Source of the DNA: Cytophagaceae bacterium | GTDB taxonomy: Bacteria > Bacteroidota > Bacteroidia > Cytophagales > Flexibacteraceae | Length of the DNA stretch: 8,124 nt | Direction of reading: 5' to 3' | Assembly: GCA_947464365.1 (NCBI GenBank) | Contig: CANHWS010000155.1 | Location: 1 to 8,124, forward strand | Shown here: in pieces, positions 7,249 to 8,124 of the stretch | How the letters are laid out: each line of letters starts with the position of its first letter | Position numbering within the stretch: position 1 is the stretch's first letter | The notes under the pieces: model-generated | Database searches by the model: none | Told to the model about the DNA's origin: nothing | The model's input: the letters and a program-made list of their open reading frames with translations, nothing else | Made by a program: the position numbers and the translations under genes

Positions 7249-7266
7249 CTGCCCCCTACCGCTGTG

Positions 7267-8100
7267 ATGACTGATCGAAAAATACCACTGCTTGACACAA
7301 GCGAAATGTCATTTCTGGACCATCTGGAGTCCTTGAGATGGCATATCATCCGGGGAGTGGCAGCTATTTTAGTCTTCACGATTGTCGCATTCGTGAACAA
7401 GTATTTCCTGTTTCATGAACTGATTTTGGGACCATCACGTTCTGATTTCTGGACCTATCGGCAGCTATGTATGCTAGCTGAGCGGCTCAATGAGCCCGAC
7501 TTGTGCATCAAGGGGCTCAATTTTACCCTCCAAAGCCGTACGATGGGTGGTCAGTTCACGACGCACCTAACCGTATCGTTTGTGGCGGGGCTGATTGTAG
7601 CTTTTCCATACGTGTTCTGGGAGATTTGGCGTTTCATCAGGCCGGGGCTTTACCCACAAGAGCGTCGTGCTACCCAAGGTGCTGTTGCTTGGGTTAGTCT
7701 GCTGTTCTTTACCGGAATTATGTTTGGCTATTATGTCCTGTCGCCGCTCAGTATCAACTTTTTGGCTAACTATACTGTCGATGAGTCGGTAACGAACAAC
7801 TTTGACATCTCTAGTTACATGAGTACCCTAGTCATCATGGTGATGGCTTGTGGGCTGACATTCCAGCTGCCGATGATCGTGTTGGTGCTGAGCAAAATCG
7901 GTATCCTGACGCCCAAATTTATGCGGACCTATCGTCGGCATGCTATCATCGTCATCTTGATCGTATCGGCTGTGTTAACCCCTAGCCCGGATGTGTTTAG
8001 CCAACTATTGGTTGCGATCCCGATCTACTTCCTGTACGAGCTGAGCATTTTTGTCAGCCGCTCGGTCGAGAAAGGTAAGTTGGCAAAGACCAATGCTTAG
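7267..8100 (+). CDS. tatC: Sec-independent protein translocase subunit TatC
   Basis: TatC is the inner-membrane receptor of the twin-arginine pathway. It recognises the RR signal peptide of folded substrates and organises TatA/TatB for transport. The 277-residue length is slightly above the E. coli size. The N-terminal amphipathic segment has MSFLDHLESLR (E21, equivalent to E. coli E15), and the first cytoplasmic loop has FIRPGLYPQERR (E132, equivalent to E103); both residues contact signal peptides. Six membrane segments fit at about 28-46, 100-121, 138-160, 184-206, 225-240 and 246-264. LTPSPDVFSQ at 237-246 is a family signature. The first periplasmic loop is long and holds C68 and C80, and Q200 sits where E. 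coli has a conserved Glu (FEVP). I chose the ATG at 7267; the GTG just before it would add one residue. It is preceded by a TATCTTTG promoter element and diverges from the giant nuclease gene. No tatA or tatB is in the window. Confidence 0.97.
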   Translation: MTDRKIPLLDTSEMSFLDHLESLRWHIIRGVAAILVFTIVAFVNKYFLFHELILGPSRSDFWTYRQLCMLAERLNEPDLCIKGLNFTLQSRTMGGQFTTHLTVSFVAGLIVAFPYVFWEIWRFIRPGLYPQERRATQGAVAWVSLLFFTGIMFGYYVLSPLSINFLANYTVDESVTNNFDISSYMSTLVIMVMACGLTFQLPMIVLVLSKIGILTPKFMRTYRRHAIIVILIVSAVLTPSPDVFSQLLVAIPIYFLYELSIFVSRSVEKGKLAKTNA

Positions 8101-8124
8101 ATTAGGTACTTCCTGATCCAGACG

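Noticed and set aside
7218..7400. A 60-codon open frame on the - strand at the start of tatC
   Set aside because: It overlaps the tatC promoter and first codons in antisense and shows no domain or start signal.

Overview
The window looks like part of a Bacteroidota chromosome. Three things point there: a type IX secretion (T9SS) C-terminal sorting domain with an IYPNPATD core, a TatC of the form usual in that phylum (long first periplasmic loop, FQLP in place of FEVP), and a TATCTTTG element before tatC that fits the Bacteroidota -7 box TAnnTTTG. Base composition seems near 50% GC by eye, high for many Bacteroidota, so I do not name a genus. I see no rRNA, tRNA, CRISPR array, transposase or phage gene.

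Layout. Positions 3-293 (+) hold the 3' end of a gene that starts before the window; its product resembles the C-terminal module of an uncharacterised protein family. A strong hairpin terminator (326-358) follows, in the gap between this gene and the convergent giant gene. Positions 410-6970 (-) are one unbroken gene of about 2186 codons for a secreted nuclease. In order it carries a signal peptide, an endonuclease I (EndA/NucM-type) domain, three tandem fibronectin-III-like modules, a lamin-tail-like domain, an Ig-like domain, a fourth Fn3-like module, a very long Ser/Thr/Asn/Gly-rich beta-strand repeat region, two C-terminal beta modules and the T9SS sorting domain. Positions 6971-7266 are a divergent intergenic region with a likely promoter for tatC and a weaker candidate for the giant gene. 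Positions 7267-8100 (+) are a complete tatC. The last 24 bases hold nothing recognisable.

How the genes relate. The giant protein should cross the inner membrane by Sec (no twin arginine in its leader) and the outer membrane by T9SS, ending anchored on the surface or released. A role in degrading extracellular DNA is the natural inference. TatC is the core receptor of the separate twin-arginine pathway and is probably only a chromosomal neighbour. The most notable content is the nuclease's architecture, including three Fn3-like modules that align without gaps and each have two cysteines exactly 99 residues apart.
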